IMG/VR virus record: IMGVR_UViG_3300047409_000416
Location: 1-44,584 of that record
Direction: 5' to 3' (one strand)
DNA length: 44,584 nt
Source: a virus
Part shown: one piece after another, positions 4,878 through 14,674 of the stretch
Position numbering within the stretch: the stretch's first letter is position 1
Layout: each line of letters starts with the position of its first letter
The notes under the pieces: generated by a model
Told to the model about the DNA's origin: nothing
Database searches by the model: none
The model's input: the letters and a program-made list of their open reading frames with translations, nothing else
Made by a program: the position numbers and the translations under genes

Positions 4878-5936
4878 TCAGCTTACCTGGACACCGGGGG
4901 CAGAGACCCCCATGTGAATGTGGTCCGGGGTGCCTGTCCACTTCGCGTAGTTGCCGACGGTGCCGATCGGCGTCCCCGCCCGCACCGTCTCGCCGACCTT
5001 CACGTCCCGGCTGCCGAGATGGGTCATGTAGTAGGTGCGGCCGTTCTGCCCCTGAATGTAGGCCGACCACCCGAAGGGCCCGTGCGGGCCCTCGGTCGGG
5101 CCGTTACTCGGATCGTGGCCTGAGAGCTTGACCACCGTGCCGGTGACCGGCGCCACCACCGGGGAGCCCGCGGGCGCCATGAAGTCATGGGCCGGGAAAC
5201 CAGGGAGACCCTCGGTCGCGTGCAGCCCGCCGACCGAGGTCTGGAAGCGGGCAGGAACCGGGTCGCCCATCTTCACCGTCCCCACCTTCGGGGCCGGGCC
5301 GCCGCTCGGCGCGCCGCCGAAAGGAACCGGGCCCGGCAGCTTCGCCGTCGGCAAAGCGCCGCCGCCCGTCATCAGGCTCCCCATGATCCCGCCGAGCAGG
5401 TTGCCCGACTGGAGCCCCGAGAGAACGCCCATCCCCAGGTTGGGGGAGGGAAGCGAAGGCGCGGGCGGGGCCACGCTCGGCATCCTCGGCGAAGCGCCCG
5501 GAACCGCGGGCTGCCCCGGCGCCGTCAACCCCGAGACACCGCTGCTTGGCGCGCCCCCACCACCGAGAACCTGACTCATCAACGAGCCCGACGTCCCCCA
5601 CGGGGAGCTACCGACCGCCTGCGCGACCGCCTGCGGGCTCGTGCCCTGACGCAAAGCGTTGATGATCGGCTGGTAGCCCGAGGCGTACTGCGGCGCCGTC
5701 AGAGTTTGAATCGTCGCGTCGATCCCCTGTTGCGGCGTCTGGTAGTTGCGGACCCCGGCCGAGTTGTACGTGCTCGTGCCCGGCAGGCTCAGGGTCGTGT
5801 TGAACGGATTGTTGGTCGCCGCCCCACCCTCGGCCCGCTGCCAAGCGTCGAGCGCCGTCATGTTCTGCGGAGTCACCGGAGCCTTGATCGCCTGGAGCAG
5901 CTGCGCCTGCCAGTTCTGCACGCCCGGAGCGGCCAT
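4878..5936 (-). CDS. Virion-associated peptidoglycan hydrolase with M23 peptidase domain
   Basis: 352 aa. Residues about 1-125 resemble a phage lysozyme/glucosaminidase-like module (ALDAWQRAEGGAATNNPFNT, PQQGIDATIQTL). A Pro/Gly/Ala-rich linker spans about 126-225. Residues about 225-350 form an M23-type peptidase domain: GFPAHDFMAPAGSPVVAPV with D251 as a metal ligand, a central THLGS, and the HIHMG motif (H339, H341). The first HxxxD motif is degenerate (Phe at the usual His), as in some phage tail lysins. It probably opens the cell wall during DNA entry. It is the last gene of the late run, with a terminator 50 nt downstream. Confidence 0.88.
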   Translation of the reverse strand: MAAPGVQNWQAQLLQAIKAPVTPQNMTALDAWQRAEGGAATNNPFNTTLSLPGTSTYNSAGVRNYQTPQQGIDATIQTLTAPQYASGYQPIINALRQGTSPQAVAQAVGSSPWGTSGSLMSQVLGGGGAPSSGVSGLTAPGQPAVPGASPRMPSVAPPAPSLPSPNLGMGVLSGLQSGNLLGGIMGSLMTGGGALPTAKLPGPVPFGGAPSGGPAPKVGTVKMGDPVPARFQTSVGGLHATEGLPGFPAHDFMAPAGSPVVAPVTGTVVKLSGHDPSNGPTEGPHGPFGWSAYIQGQNGRTYYMTHLGSRDVKVGETVRAGTPIGTVGNYAKWTGTPDHIHMGVSAPGVQVS

Positions 5937-5945
5937 CGTCCCTCC

Positions 5946-8900
5946 TTACCTGCTCGCCTGCGAGGACTCATAGGCCGCGGAGCGGTTCATCGCGGCCGGA
6001 TCGAACGTGCGCGGCCAGAGCCCGCCCCCGATGAACCGCTGCCACCGTTGCTGATTCGGGAAGCTCTTGCTCGCCATCGGCGTCCCGAGCAGCTTCCGCA
6101 CGATGTCGCCTTGCGGGCCCGGCGCCGACGCGGCCAGCTGCGCCAACGGCAGCTGGCTCAGAAGCTCGTTCCGCAGCTGCACCGGCAGGCTCCCCTTGAG
6201 CGGGAAGTTCCCCGAGTCGCGGCGACGGATCAGATCGACAACTGCTTGCGCGCCCGGCGAGAGGTACTGGGAGGGCGGCGAAGCGCCCCACTTCCCCTGC
6301 GCGAACGCGGCCGCGGTGCGGCCCATGTCGGCGGGGGTCGAGAACGGGTTGAGCGAGGAAAGATCGATCGCGCGCCCGCCGATCGGGACGAGGTTCTGCA
6401 TGTAGCTCGGCCGGTCACCGAACACCTGTTGGTTGCGCTCGGCGCCCATCTGGCCCAGCTGCCCGAGCACCGCCGCCTGGAGCGGATGGTCACGCACGAA
6501 CCGGCCCGTGTATTTCGTCGCGCCCTTCAACCACGGGTACACGAACACCAGTTGGCGGACAAAGTTCTTCTCGACCGGGCCGAGGTCGCCGAAGTCAACG
6601 ATCGCTTCCTTCGCCCGCTGGGTCACCTGCACGAGGTCGCCCATCTTCTCCGGGTCGGTCAGGAGCGAGTGAACCTGATCGGAGGTGCGGTAGCCCTGAC
6701 GGTAGGCCTCGTGAAGCCAGGCGGCGCGGCGAGGCACCTTGTCGGCGATCGTCGTCGCGACCTGGCTGGCGCCCTGGGAGAAGCGCCCGAACGCGCCCTT
6801 GCTCGTCCCGGCCAGCTGCCCGGCGAGGCCCTGCTCGATCGCGTCATCGACCATCATCGCCGTCTCGGGCCCCATCTTCTTGCCGAGCCGGGCGGCGAGC
6901 GCCAGGTTCCGCGGCGCGTAAGCCCCCTGTTGAATCAGGTTGAGCGCGATGTTCGAGAGGCCCTGCACGATCGGGTAGTTCACCTTGAGGTAGATCAGCC
7001 CGAGCTTCTCGAAGTTGTTGACGTTCGAGAGCCACTTCATCTGCGAAAGGTCGGTCGCCGCCATCCCCGCCTTCGGCGCGTCCCGGCCGAGCAGAGCCCG
7101 CGGCACGAACACACCCTGCCCGTTCTCGGCCGCGACCCTCAGAGCCTCGGCCCGGTCCGGGTGCATCTGCCAGCCGCCCCGCAACGGCGTCTCCATCAGC
7201 GCCTTACGCAAAGCCTCCTTGAGCCCGCCCGCTTTCAACTCCTCATCGGAGAAAGCGCGGGTCGCGTTCTCATCGTGGGCCCCCTGGAGAAAGTTCTTCA
7301 CCTCGGGGTCGAGCCGCTCGGTCGAGATGACCTTCCCGTCCGTCCAGAGAAACACGTCGTTCGCGTGGCGCGGCACGGCCGTCCCCGCGCCCTGGAGCCG
7401 ATCCACCATCCGCGACAAATGAGTCAGCCCCGCGGCCTCATACTGGCGCTCGGCGATCAGACGGGTGACGTCGTTCCGCTCCAGGCCCTTGACCCTTGCC
7501 TTGCCGGTGAACTCCTTGAGCGAGCCGCGGTTGCGGGTATGCCCGAGCGTGTTCGAGGAGGTGACGCGCTTCCCAACCCCGAACCGGCGCGGCTGCTCAA
7601 CCGGGCTACCGATGAACGCGGCCTCCGGGTGCGCCTCGACGTCCTCGGCCCCGACGAGCCCCGTCGGTACCCGGTGCGCGTCCGCGCGGCCCTGGAGCCG
7701 CTCAAGCTCGTCACGCGCGACCGAGAGCGCGCTCCCGAGCCGCTGCACGGAAGGATGCTCGGAACGGAACTCGGAGACTGTCCCGTAGTCGGGCTCGCGC
7801 GCCGCGCCGCCAAAGGCCTCCTCCACGCTCGGGGTCAGCGCGTCCCGCAGCTGGTCCATCTCGGAGGTGCGCGCCTTCCACCGCTGGAGGGTCGGATGGT
7901 CAGGGTTCTTCTCGATCGCGTCAGCGACCATCTGGTCGATCAGGGTGCGCCGCTCCTCCTTCACCGTCGGACGGAGGATCGACTTGCGCCCCGAAGCGCC
8001 CGAGCGTCTACCGCTGCGCGTGACCCCCGCCGCCTGGAGCCGGGCCCGCTTGTTCTCCGCGCTCCGGCGCCTGACCTCGCTCATGTCGATCGGGCCGAAC
8101 TTGCCGTGCGCGAGCGCGTCGAGCGCGATCGTATGCTCGCGCTCCAGATCGTCGAGCCGGGCGGCGGCCTCAGTGGCGGTGCGCGGCCGCTCGACCGCGC
8201 CGAAACCCGTCGCCTTGGTCTGAGCGATCCGGCGCTGGAAACGATCCTCCAGAACCTTCACGCGCCTGCTCGCCTCGGCGAGCCCCTTGATGTTCCCGAG
8301 CCTCGCCGCGGTCGGCTTCACGTAGCGCGCCCCCGCGGCCACCCTCGCCACCTTCGTCTTCGCGGCCTGGAAGCTCTCCTCGTCCATGAGGTTGAGCCCC
8401 TTGAGCATCGACTCACGAGAACCGGCCGCCTCCTGCACGAGCCTGGAGGCGTCGGCAAGCTCGGGATGGTCAGGGTGAATCAACGGCCGCCCGGTCGCCC
8501 CCTCCTCGGTGAGGTACTGCCCGGCGTCCCTCGTCCACTGGAGCCTGTCAGCCGTCCCCGAGACCGCGAGGTGCGCCTGGTTGACCGCCTTGCGCAGACC
8601 CTTGATGTGACTCTTGGAGAGGCCGCGCTCCTCCGCGCTCTCCAGCTTCGCCTCGGCCTTGCTCGCCTCCGTGATCGCGTCGGCGTGGTTGCGCTCGATG
8701 GTGCGGAGGGCGCGCGGGTACGGCACCGTCTCGGCAACGATCCTGAGCGCTCTCTGTTGCGCGTCGTCGAGGTTGAGCCGGTGCCCGGCGACGAGCGCAC
8801 GATGCCCGGCCGCCTTGACCGTGGAGTCCTCCACCTTCGCGGCGCGCTCGTTCCACTTCGCCGCGCGGCCGTGGAGCCCGCGCTGCGCGACACGCCCCGC

Positions 8901-9653
8901 TCGCCCTTCGAGGTTCGCGCCGCGCTGGAGCAGCGCGTCGGTTGCCTTTTGGCTCGCCATCCCGATCCCCGAGCGCGAGTAGTTGCCCTCGAATGTCGCC
9001 CGCCCCGCGTCACCGGGAACCGAGATCGTGCGCCTCGACGTCAGCGCCGGGTTCTTCACGAGCGCCCGCGCGACCGCCGCCGTCCGCGAAGCCGCCCCAG
9101 CCTCGACGAGCCCGGCCGCCGCCCGTGAGGCGGCGCCCGCCTCGCCGAGCCCGGCCGCCACCCGGAAGCCCGCGCCCGCGCCGAGGGACGCGACCGCGAT
9201 CGCGTCGAGCGCGGTCAGCCCAGGGTGACGGAGCGGATGGCGAACATCGTGAGCCGTCTGGAGCGCCATCGTCTGGAGCAGACTCCCGGCCGGGTGCAGG
9301 TTGACGTGGCCGAAGTGGGCGGGGTCGATCGGGTTCGCGGCGTAGGCGGCGTTCAATGCCATCGCAAGCCCCGTCGGCGAGGCCTCGGCCGTGTGAATCA
9401 GGTCGGAGCCGAGGCGGTCCATGAAGCTCGACTTTTTCAGTGTCAGCCCCGCCGCTTTCGCTTTCGCCAGGGTCGCCCTCTGAGAAGCGGTCAGCCTCGG
9501 GGCCCGCGGCCCCGTCGGTAGACCGAGGATCGAAGAGGCTGGGCTCGCGCCTGTCGGCGGGGCCGTCGGGCTTGACGGCATCGCGGCCGGGCTGGGCGCC
9601 CCCCGAGCCGGGGAAAGACCCAGGATGTCGGAGGCGGAAGCGGGCCCCGCCAT
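5946..9653 (-). CDS. Very large virion protein, probable ejection/internal protein
   Basis: 1235 aa, the largest gene. The N-terminus (about 1-80) is Pro/Ala/Ser-rich and disordered. An Ala-rich region (about 140-200) contains two near-copies of an AGLxEAGAAS unit. Residues about 240-800 are charged and coiled-coil-like. The C-terminal 400 residues include LGLIYLKVNYPIVQGLSNIA, DFGDLGPVEKNFVRQLVFVY and PWLKGATKYTGRF, a pattern seen in long internal or polyvalent proteins of short-tailed phages. Its place between tail genes and the tail lysin fits a DNA-ejection protein. No enzymatic motif was found. The function is inferred from size and position. Confidence 0.72.
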   Translation of the reverse strand: MAGPASASDILGLSPARGAPSPAAMPSSPTAPPTGASPASSILGLPTGPRAPRLTASQRATLAKAKAAGLTLKKSSFMDRLGSDLIHTAEASPTGLAMALNAAYAANPIDPAHFGHVNLHPAGSLLQTMALQTAHDVRHPLRHPGLTALDAIAVASLGAGAGFRVAAGLGEAGAASRAAAGLVEAGAASRTAAVARALVKNPALTSRRTISVPGDAGRATFEGNYSRSGIGMASQKATDALLQRGANLEGRAGRVAQRGLHGRAAKWNERAAKVEDSTVKAAGHRALVAGHRLNLDDAQQRALRIVAETVPYPRALRTIERNHADAITEASKAEAKLESAEERGLSKSHIKGLRKAVNQAHLAVSGTADRLQWTRDAGQYLTEEGATGRPLIHPDHPELADASRLVQEAAGSRESMLKGLNLMDEESFQAAKTKVARVAAGARYVKPTAARLGNIKGLAEASRRVKVLEDRFQRRIAQTKATGFGAVERPRTATEAAARLDDLEREHTIALDALAHGKFGPIDMSEVRRRSAENKRARLQAAGVTRSGRRSGASGRKSILRPTVKEERRTLIDQMVADAIEKNPDHPTLQRWKARTSEMDQLRDALTPSVEEAFGGAAREPDYGTVSEFRSEHPSVQRLGSALSVARDELERLQGRADAHRVPTGLVGAEDVEAHPEAAFIGSPVEQPRRFGVGKRVTSSNTLGHTRNRGSLKEFTGKARVKGLERNDVTRLIAERQYEAAGLTHLSRMVDRLQGAGTAVPRHANDVFLWTDGKVISTERLDPEVKNFLQGAHDENATRAFSDEELKAGGLKEALRKALMETPLRGGWQMHPDRAEALRVAAENGQGVFVPRALLGRDAPKAGMAATDLSQMKWLSNVNNFEKLGLIYLKVNYPIVQGLSNIALNLIQQGAYAPRNLALAARLGKKMGPETAMMVDDAIEQGLAGQLAGTSKGAFGRFSQGASQVATTIADKVPRRAAWLHEAYRQGYRTSDQVHSLLTDPEKMGDLVQVTQRAKEAIVDFGDLGPVEKNFVRQLVFVYPWLKGATKYTGRFVRDHPLQAAVLGQLGQMGAERNQQVFGDRPSYMQNLVPIGGRAIDLSSLNPFSTPADMGRTAAAFAQGKWGASPPSQYLSPGAQAVVDLIRRRDSGNFPLKGSLPVQLRNELLSQLPLAQLAASAPGPQGDIVRKLLGTPMASKSFPNQQRWQRFIGGGLWPRTFDPAAMNRSAAYESSQASR

Positions 9654-9656
9654 CCC

Positions 9657-11414
9657 CTACGGCGTCCTCTGTCCAGCGGGGCCGCCAAGGATCGAGAAGG
9701 CCGTCCGCGCCAGCCCCGGCGCAGCCTTCCCGAAGGTACGAATCCCGTGCCTCACCTGTTGCAGGACCGGGACGATGTACTGGTCGGGGATCAGGCCGCT
9801 CGCGCGAGTCCGGGTGAGGATGTCGTCGGGAGTCAACCCTGCCGCGAGCCCCGTTGCCACCGTCTGCCTCGCCATTGAGGCCGCCTGCTTGCCCTCATAC
9901 GGGCGCCCGTACTGACCCTGGCTGTAACGAGCGTTCACGATCTGCCTCGCCTTCGCCTGCCAGGTAGCGGTGTTCGGCCCCATCGCAGTCACCTGTTGCA
10001 ACGTCTGGTCGTACGGGACGACCGTGCCGGGGGTGCCCTGATGCGTGACCTTACGGATGTACTGCCCGGTCTTCTGCCCGTTCACGATCTCGGGGACGTA
10101 GGTGAAGCTCGACCCGCTGGTCTTCGGGTTGACCGCCGTATTGACCGCCTTGGTCGCTGTTTCGCTGAGCTTCTGGAGAGCGGCACCCGCCGCCGCCTTT
10201 TGCTTCGCGGTCGCGCTCGACCCCGCCGCCTGGTACTGCGCGATCCGAGCGTTCGAGGCGTCGATCCTCGACTGCGCGACAAGCCCCGAGACGTAGGACG
10301 CATAGCTCACCGGCTGCCCGTTCTGCAAGATGAATCCGGCCATCAGCTTCCCCGTCGCCGGGTCGCGCCCGGTCATCTGCCCGAGGTTCGCCCGGTTCGC
10401 GATGCTCTGCGCCTGCACCTTCCCGGCGATCTGTTTCCCCGCCTGGGCGAGGTAGGTCCTCGCGACGTCCAGGTTGCCCTTCTGGTTCGCGATCGACGCC
10501 TGATCCATCAGATGTTGCTCTGTCGAGGTGACGCCGAACTGTGCCGCGTTCTGCCTCAGGGTGTTGATCTGATTAGTGATGCTGGCCTGATCGACCTTCT
10601 GCGTCTCGCCCATCTGCTTGCCGAACTGGTAGGCGCTCTGCTTCTGAGTCGCCGTGAACTGACGGCCCGACTGCGCCATCTGAGCGGCGTTCTGGAGATA
10701 GTTGGCGCGCTGCCCGGTCAGGCTCGCGAGCCCCTCAAAAGCGTTCTGTCTGAGGCCCTGTTGCGCCTGCAATCCCTGTTGGTAGAGCGCCGGGACCTGC
10801 GCGCGGATCGCGCCCAGCTGCCGCGCGTTGTCGATCGAGGCCTGAGACTGTTGCGCCTGCGTGTTCGCGGCCAGCACCCCGAGTTGGTCAGCCGAAGCGA
10901 CCTGACGGTTGCGCGCGTCGGCGGCGGCGCTCACCGCCATCTCGGCGAGGCCCTGGCCGGGGAGCGCGAAGTTGGTCGTATACCCCGACGACTGGAGCCC
11001 GCTCGGGTCGTAGAGCCCCTGCACCGAGCCCTGGTCGGTCATCCCCGCGGCGGCCGTCTTCGCCTGGTCGGCGGCGGCTTTCCAGTCAGCACCGACGGCG
11101 CCCGTGATCCCCTGCCCGAGGTTGCCCATCGTGTTCGCCGCCTGGAGGTAATCGTTCCGGGCCTGGTCGGCGTTCGGCTGCGACAGCTGCGCCAAGGCGA
11201 GCGAGAAGCCCGTCTGCCTGTTGTAGAGGTTCGAGAGGAGCGCCTGTTGCGCCTGGCTCTGCGCGTTCTGCGCCGCGATCTGCGGCGCGACCAAGCTCTG
11301 CGCGCCCGTCATCGCGGTCTTCTGCATCGCCGCGGGCGAGTACCCGGCGAGGAGCGAGTTCGCCTTCTGAATGATCGCGTTGTAGGGCGCGCCCTGTACC
11401 GAGACCTTCGCCAT
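9657..11414 (-). CDS. Gln/Ala-rich virion protein
   Basis: 585 aa from the ATG at 11414, preceded by GGGGAGGGGCG; an upstream in-frame codon lacks such a site and overlaps the previous gene. Almost entirely helical and rich in Gln, Ala and Asn (QNAQSQAQQALLSNLYN; LQAQQGLRQNAFEGLASLTG), typical of internal or ejection proteins of podoviruses. It lies between another Gln/Ala-rich protein and the 1235-aa protein, suggesting three ejection components in a row. No catalytic motif. Confidence 0.72.
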   Translation of the reverse strand: MAKVSVQGAPYNAIIQKANSLLAGYSPAAMQKTAMTGAQSLVAPQIAAQNAQSQAQQALLSNLYNRQTGFSLALAQLSQPNADQARNDYLQAANTMGNLGQGITGAVGADWKAAADQAKTAAAGMTDQGSVQGLYDPSGLQSSGYTTNFALPGQGLAEMAVSAAADARNRQVASADQLGVLAANTQAQQSQASIDNARQLGAIRAQVPALYQQGLQAQQGLRQNAFEGLASLTGQRANYLQNAAQMAQSGRQFTATQKQSAYQFGKQMGETQKVDQASITNQINTLRQNAAQFGVTSTEQHLMDQASIANQKGNLDVARTYLAQAGKQIAGKVQAQSIANRANLGQMTGRDPATGKLMAGFILQNGQPVSYASYVSGLVAQSRIDASNARIAQYQAAGSSATAKQKAAAGAALQKLSETATKAVNTAVNPKTSGSSFTYVPEIVNGQKTGQYIRKVTHQGTPGTVVPYDQTLQQVTAMGPNTATWQAKARQIVNARYSQGQYGRPYEGKQAASMARQTVATGLAAGLTPDDILTRTRASGLIPDQYIVPVLQQVRHGIRTFGKAAPGLARTAFSILGGPAGQRTP

Positions 11415-11424
11415 CGCCCCTCCC

Positions 11425-12456
11425 CTAGTAGGTGACGCCGTTGTAGGTCCAGCCACCGCCACCGTAGCCAGCCGTCGAAACCTTCTTCGCCTGCGCCACC
11501 GCCGCTTTCACCTTCGCGACGTTCGTGACCGTCTTCGGCGCCGGGCCCGCAGGCGCGCTCGAAATCTGGGTGTTGCCGAGGTTCACCTGTTGGTTCTGAT
11601 TCTGGTTGAGCGCACTCGCGTACGCGGCTTGAGCCTGGGCGGTCGCGATCTGCGCGAGCCTGTTGGCGACGTTCCCCTGAGCCGCGTTCCAGTTCGAGAG
11701 CGCGTTCGCCTGGTTCTGCGCGTAGGTCGAGACGTTGCCGCCGATCGCCTGCGAAAGGTTCTGGAGCGCCGAGTTCGCGGCGACGTCGTACTGGTTCTGG
11801 AGGTTCGCCGCCATGACGTTCGCCGCCCCGGAGCGGGCGGCGCCGCGGGCGGCCAGCTGGTAAGGAACGAAAGCGAGCCCCTTGTTCAACTGGTTTTGCA
11901 GCTGCGCCCGGTCGCTCATCTGGTTCGTGTTCGCGGCGTCGATCGTCGCCTGGTCGATGTCCCCGGAGAAGTCCTGCCCGCCGACATTCGAGAGGTTGAC
12001 CTGGCCCGAGCCCTGCCCTGGCGCCCAGCCGCCCTGAATCACCGCCTGACGGAGCGCGTTCGAGAGCGCGCTCCGGTTCGCGCCGACCTGAGACTGGTAG
12101 GAGGCAAGCCCCGTCTGGTAGAGGGGGTCGCTTGTCAGTTCGCCCATGTACTGGCTCGGGTCGATGCTCGGCATCTGCGGCGCGTTCAGCTGCGGCGCGC
12201 CGCCCACCGTCGAGGAGCCGAGGCTCGCGTAACTCGACGAGGGCGCCACGATCGAGGGGGCCGTGTTCGGAGTCGTCGCGTAATGGACGAGGCTCTGCCC
12301 CGCGCCCGCGGCCGGGTAGTTCCAGCCCGAGCCGGTGTAACCGATCGGCGGCCCCGACGGGACGCTGATGACCGGGGCCTTCTTCGCAGCGGGGATCGAG
12401 AGTCCGGGCAGTTCGACTCCAGGCCCGACGTAGCCGGGCACCTTGGTAATCGCCAC
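11425..12456 (-). CDS. Gln/Asn/Ala-rich structural protein
   Basis: 343 aa. The N-terminal 100 residues are Pro/Gly/Ser-rich; the middle is helical and Gln/Asn-rich (NTNQMSDRAQLQNQLNKG; AQIATAQAQAAYASALNQNQ); the C-terminus ends in a glycine patch and YNGVTY. Composition and gene order suggest a minor tail or ejection component. No known family recognised. Confidence 0.68.
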   Translation of the reverse strand: MAITKVPGYVGPGVELPGLSIPAAKKAPVISVPSGPPIGYTGSGWNYPAAGAGQSLVHYATTPNTAPSIVAPSSSYASLGSSTVGGAPQLNAPQMPSIDPSQYMGELTSDPLYQTGLASYQSQVGANRSALSNALRQAVIQGGWAPGQGSGQVNLSNVGGQDFSGDIDQATIDAANTNQMSDRAQLQNQLNKGLAFVPYQLAARGAARSGAANVMAANLQNQYDVAANSALQNLSQAIGGNVSTYAQNQANALSNWNAAQGNVANRLAQIATAQAQAAYASALNQNQNQQVNLGNTQISSAPAGPAPKTVTNVAKVKAAVAQAKKVSTAGYGGGGWTYNGVTY

Positions 12457-12465
12457 GCAGGCCTC

Positions 12466-13137
12466 CTATCTGATGACAATGAAGTTGAGAACCACGAACG
12501 ACGGGACATCGACCGGCAAGCCGCCCTCGGGGATCGTGTGCGCGTTCGGCCCGTAGTCGGTCAGGACGATGTTGCCGTCGCTAGCCCCGGAGCCCGAAGA
12601 GGTGTTGCCGCTCGCGTCACCGGGCAGCCGGTGAGTGTGCTGAGGGCCTCGGCTCGCGACGGCCACGCCCTCGTTCTTCCCGAGCGTGTCCACACGGCCG
12701 TTCGGCCCGAGCCCCACCGGCACCCGCCCGCGGAGATCAGGGACGTTGAAAGTGTTGCCGTCGGGAGCCCCGTACTTCGTCCCGATCGCGTTGTAGAGCC
12801 GCGCGTCGTTGACGCGGTTATAGCTCGCGCCGTTACAGAGATAGGAGCCGCTCGGTGGGGAGTCGCCCCCGTAGGGAAGGATCAGCCCGGCCGGGAAGAT
12901 GCCGAGCGTTCCCTGCCCCGCCCCCGAAATCCCGAGCGTCTTCTGGAGCCCGAGGATCGAGTTCATCGGCAGCGTGAAGTCGGACGTCTCCAGGTAGGAG
13001 ATCAGCCACGCCTTGAACTCCAACGGGAACGAGAGCGGGTCGGAGAGGAGCCGCTGCAAAAGCTGGAACTCCTGATCGTTCAGCGGCCGGTTATCGACGG
13101 GCTCGGTGCCGCCCCCACCACCGAGGAGGTTGCTCAC
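12466..13137 (-). CDS. Tail collar-domain fibre protein
   Basis: 223 aa. Residues about 80-155 carry a phage tail-collar signature: GLILPYGGDSPPSGSYLCNG, then a Tyr/Asn-rich strand and FNVPDLRGRVPVGLGPNG, followed by a THR-type histidine (QHTHRL). This domain is found at the tips of tail fibres and in microcystin-dependent-type proteins. The N-terminal 75 residues probably attach to the tail. Probable host-recognition role. A second collar protein is encoded at 17660-18283. Confidence 0.85.
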   Translation of the reverse strand: MSNLLGGGGGTEPVDNRPLNDQEFQLLQRLLSDPLSFPLEFKAWLISYLETSDFTLPMNSILGLQKTLGISGAGQGTLGIFPAGLILPYGGDSPPSGSYLCNGASYNRVNDARLYNAIGTKYGAPDGNTFNVPDLRGRVPVGLGPNGRVDTLGKNEGVAVASRGPQHTHRLPGDASGNTSSGSGASDGNIVLTDYGPNAHTIPEGGLPVDVPSFVVLNFIVIR

Positions 13138-13138
13138 C

Positions 13139-14674
13139 CTACAGCCTGCTTCGCTCGGTCCCCTGCGCTTCGAGGGCGAAGTCGAAGACGCGGAGCGCCG
13201 CGGTCTGCGCAGTCTGTTTCACCTGGAAAGCGAGCCCGTAGGGCGCCTGGTTGACGGGGAGCCGGAAGCGTGAGTAGCCGCTCGTCGAGGGCAGCTGCCC
13301 GATCGAGATGTAGCTCGGGTCCTGCGGGGAGCGGATGTAGCCGACGTTGAGCACGGGCGCGTTCTCGTTCGAGATCGTCTCCTCCGGCACCTCGTCTTCG
13401 AGCGGGGCCCGCCACGGCGCCGGGTGCCCGGAGAGAAGCGCGGTCGAGATGCGCGCGTCGTAGGACAGGTACGCGAACCTAATCCGCTTGCGGCCCTCGG
13501 GCCCGAGCCGGTACCACGGAGTCTGCATCTCCGGCATGACCGGGACGCCGTTGTCATCGACGAGGAGCCCCTGGGTCAGGTCGGGGAAGAAGCAGGGGCC
13601 GAGCCGGGCGAGCCGCTGCGTCCCTTTGATCGAGCCCCAGATGCGCTCCATCCCTGAGGAGCCGCCCGAGGCGATCATCGCGATCGAGGCGAGGTTCGAG
13701 AAGCGGAACCACTGGCGCGTGTTCAGGTCGCAGACGAGCGTGTCGGCGATCCCGTCGGAGCGGACGACCGAGATGATGTAGTAGTCGAGAAACACCGTCG
13801 CGGCCAAGCTCGTGCGGTTCTGGTAGAGCGGGCGCCAGTAGGAGGAGATCGAGCCCTGAGTCGCGAGGTTGCGGACGACGGCGCCGTCAGTGATATGGAC
13901 GCCATGCTCGTCGGCAAAGAGCACGTTCTCGTTCCAGTAGGCGATCGCCCGCGCGTCCGAGCAGCCGACACGACGGAACAGCGGCTCCAAGGTCAGGTCG
14001 CCGGGGTCCCCGGCCGCCGTCGAAGGAACGCTCGTGCCGCGGAGCCGCTCGACCGAGGAGGCGTGGAAGACGAGCCCGAGCGAGCGCAGCGCCGCGAGGC
14101 CGGTGATCGCATTGTCCGTCTGTTGGAGGGCGTTGGTGTCCCAGGCGCCGGTCGTCTTCGGGCCCGGCGGTCCGAAGTAGAGCGTGTCCTCGTGGCCGGG
14201 CACGTTGCCGACCATGACGTAGCCGCCCCAGACGGTGCCGTAACGAGCCTTCGCCGCGCTCGCGTCGATCGCGGAGGGGCCGCCTGAGCTTCCTACAACC
14301 TGCGGCGGCTGGAGCCCGTCACGGTCGAACCAGACCGTCGCGTCGAAAACCTGGATCGGGTTCTGGAGCCCGTGCGGGAGCGCGCCGCGATCGGTGACCG
14401 CGAGCGAGACCGGATCGATCTGGGAGAGACGACCGTTCGCGTCCTGCACGAGCAGCTGCTCACCCGCGACGAAGTTCGCGAGGATGCCGGTCTCGACGTC
14501 AGCGCCGAGAGGGTTCGAGCCCCAGCGCCAAGCCCCCCGGCCGGTGAGGGAGGCATCGACGATCTGGGGCACGAAGTCGCACACGTCCCAGAGGTAGCCG
14601 GGCGGCATCGAGTCGCGCGCGAAGTCACGCGCGAACGCGCGCGCGCCGCGGAGCACCGAGATAGGGGCTCCCAC
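13139..14674 (-). CDS. Tail nozzle-like protein
   Basis: 511 aa, strand-rich, with repeated blade-like segments (VWFDRDGLQPPQVVG; YWNENVLFADEHGVHITDGA; RQWFRFSNLASIAMIA) suggesting a beta-propeller. In T7-like podoviruses the gene after the adaptor encodes the nozzle (gp12-type), which has such a fold. Here it directly follows the probable adaptor, its ATG starting at the base adjoining the adaptor's stop. The assignment is by fold pattern and order, not by recognised identity. Confidence 0.72.
   Translation of the reverse strand: MGAPISVLRGARAFARDFARDSMPPGYLWDVCDFVPQIVDASLTGRGAWRWGSNPLGADVETGILANFVAGEQLLVQDANGRLSQIDPVSLAVTDRGALPHGLQNPIQVFDATVWFDRDGLQPPQVVGSSGGPSAIDASAAKARYGTVWGGYVMVGNVPGHEDTLYFGPPGPKTTGAWDTNALQQTDNAITGLAALRSLGLVFHASSVERLRGTSVPSTAAGDPGDLTLEPLFRRVGCSDARAIAYWNENVLFADEHGVHITDGAVVRNLATQGSISSYWRPLYQNRTSLAATVFLDYYIISVVRSDGIADTLVCDLNTRQWFRFSNLASIAMIASGGSSGMERIWGSIKGTQRLARLGPCFFPDLTQGLLVDDNGVPVMPEMQTPWYRLGPEGRKRIRFAYLSYDARISTALLSGHPAPWRAPLEDEVPEETISNENAPVLNVGYIRSPQDPSYISIGQLPSTSGYSRFRLPVNQAPYGLAFQVKQTAQTAALRVFDFALEAQGTERSRL

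Noticed and set aside
4739-5131. A plus-strand gene after the orphan start-associated element
   Set aside because: Open frames here begin before the element, and none has a start codon positioned after its AAGGAG.
5187-9128. A 1313-codon open frame on the plus strand antisense to the 1235-aa gene
   Set aside because: Arg/Leu/Pro-rich, no ribosome-binding site, created by GC-rich codon bias on the opposite strand; the minus-strand protein has credible composition.
9996-11435. A 479-codon plus-strand frame opposite the Gln/Ala-rich virion gene
   Set aside because: Arg/Leu-rich antisense shadow, no start signal.
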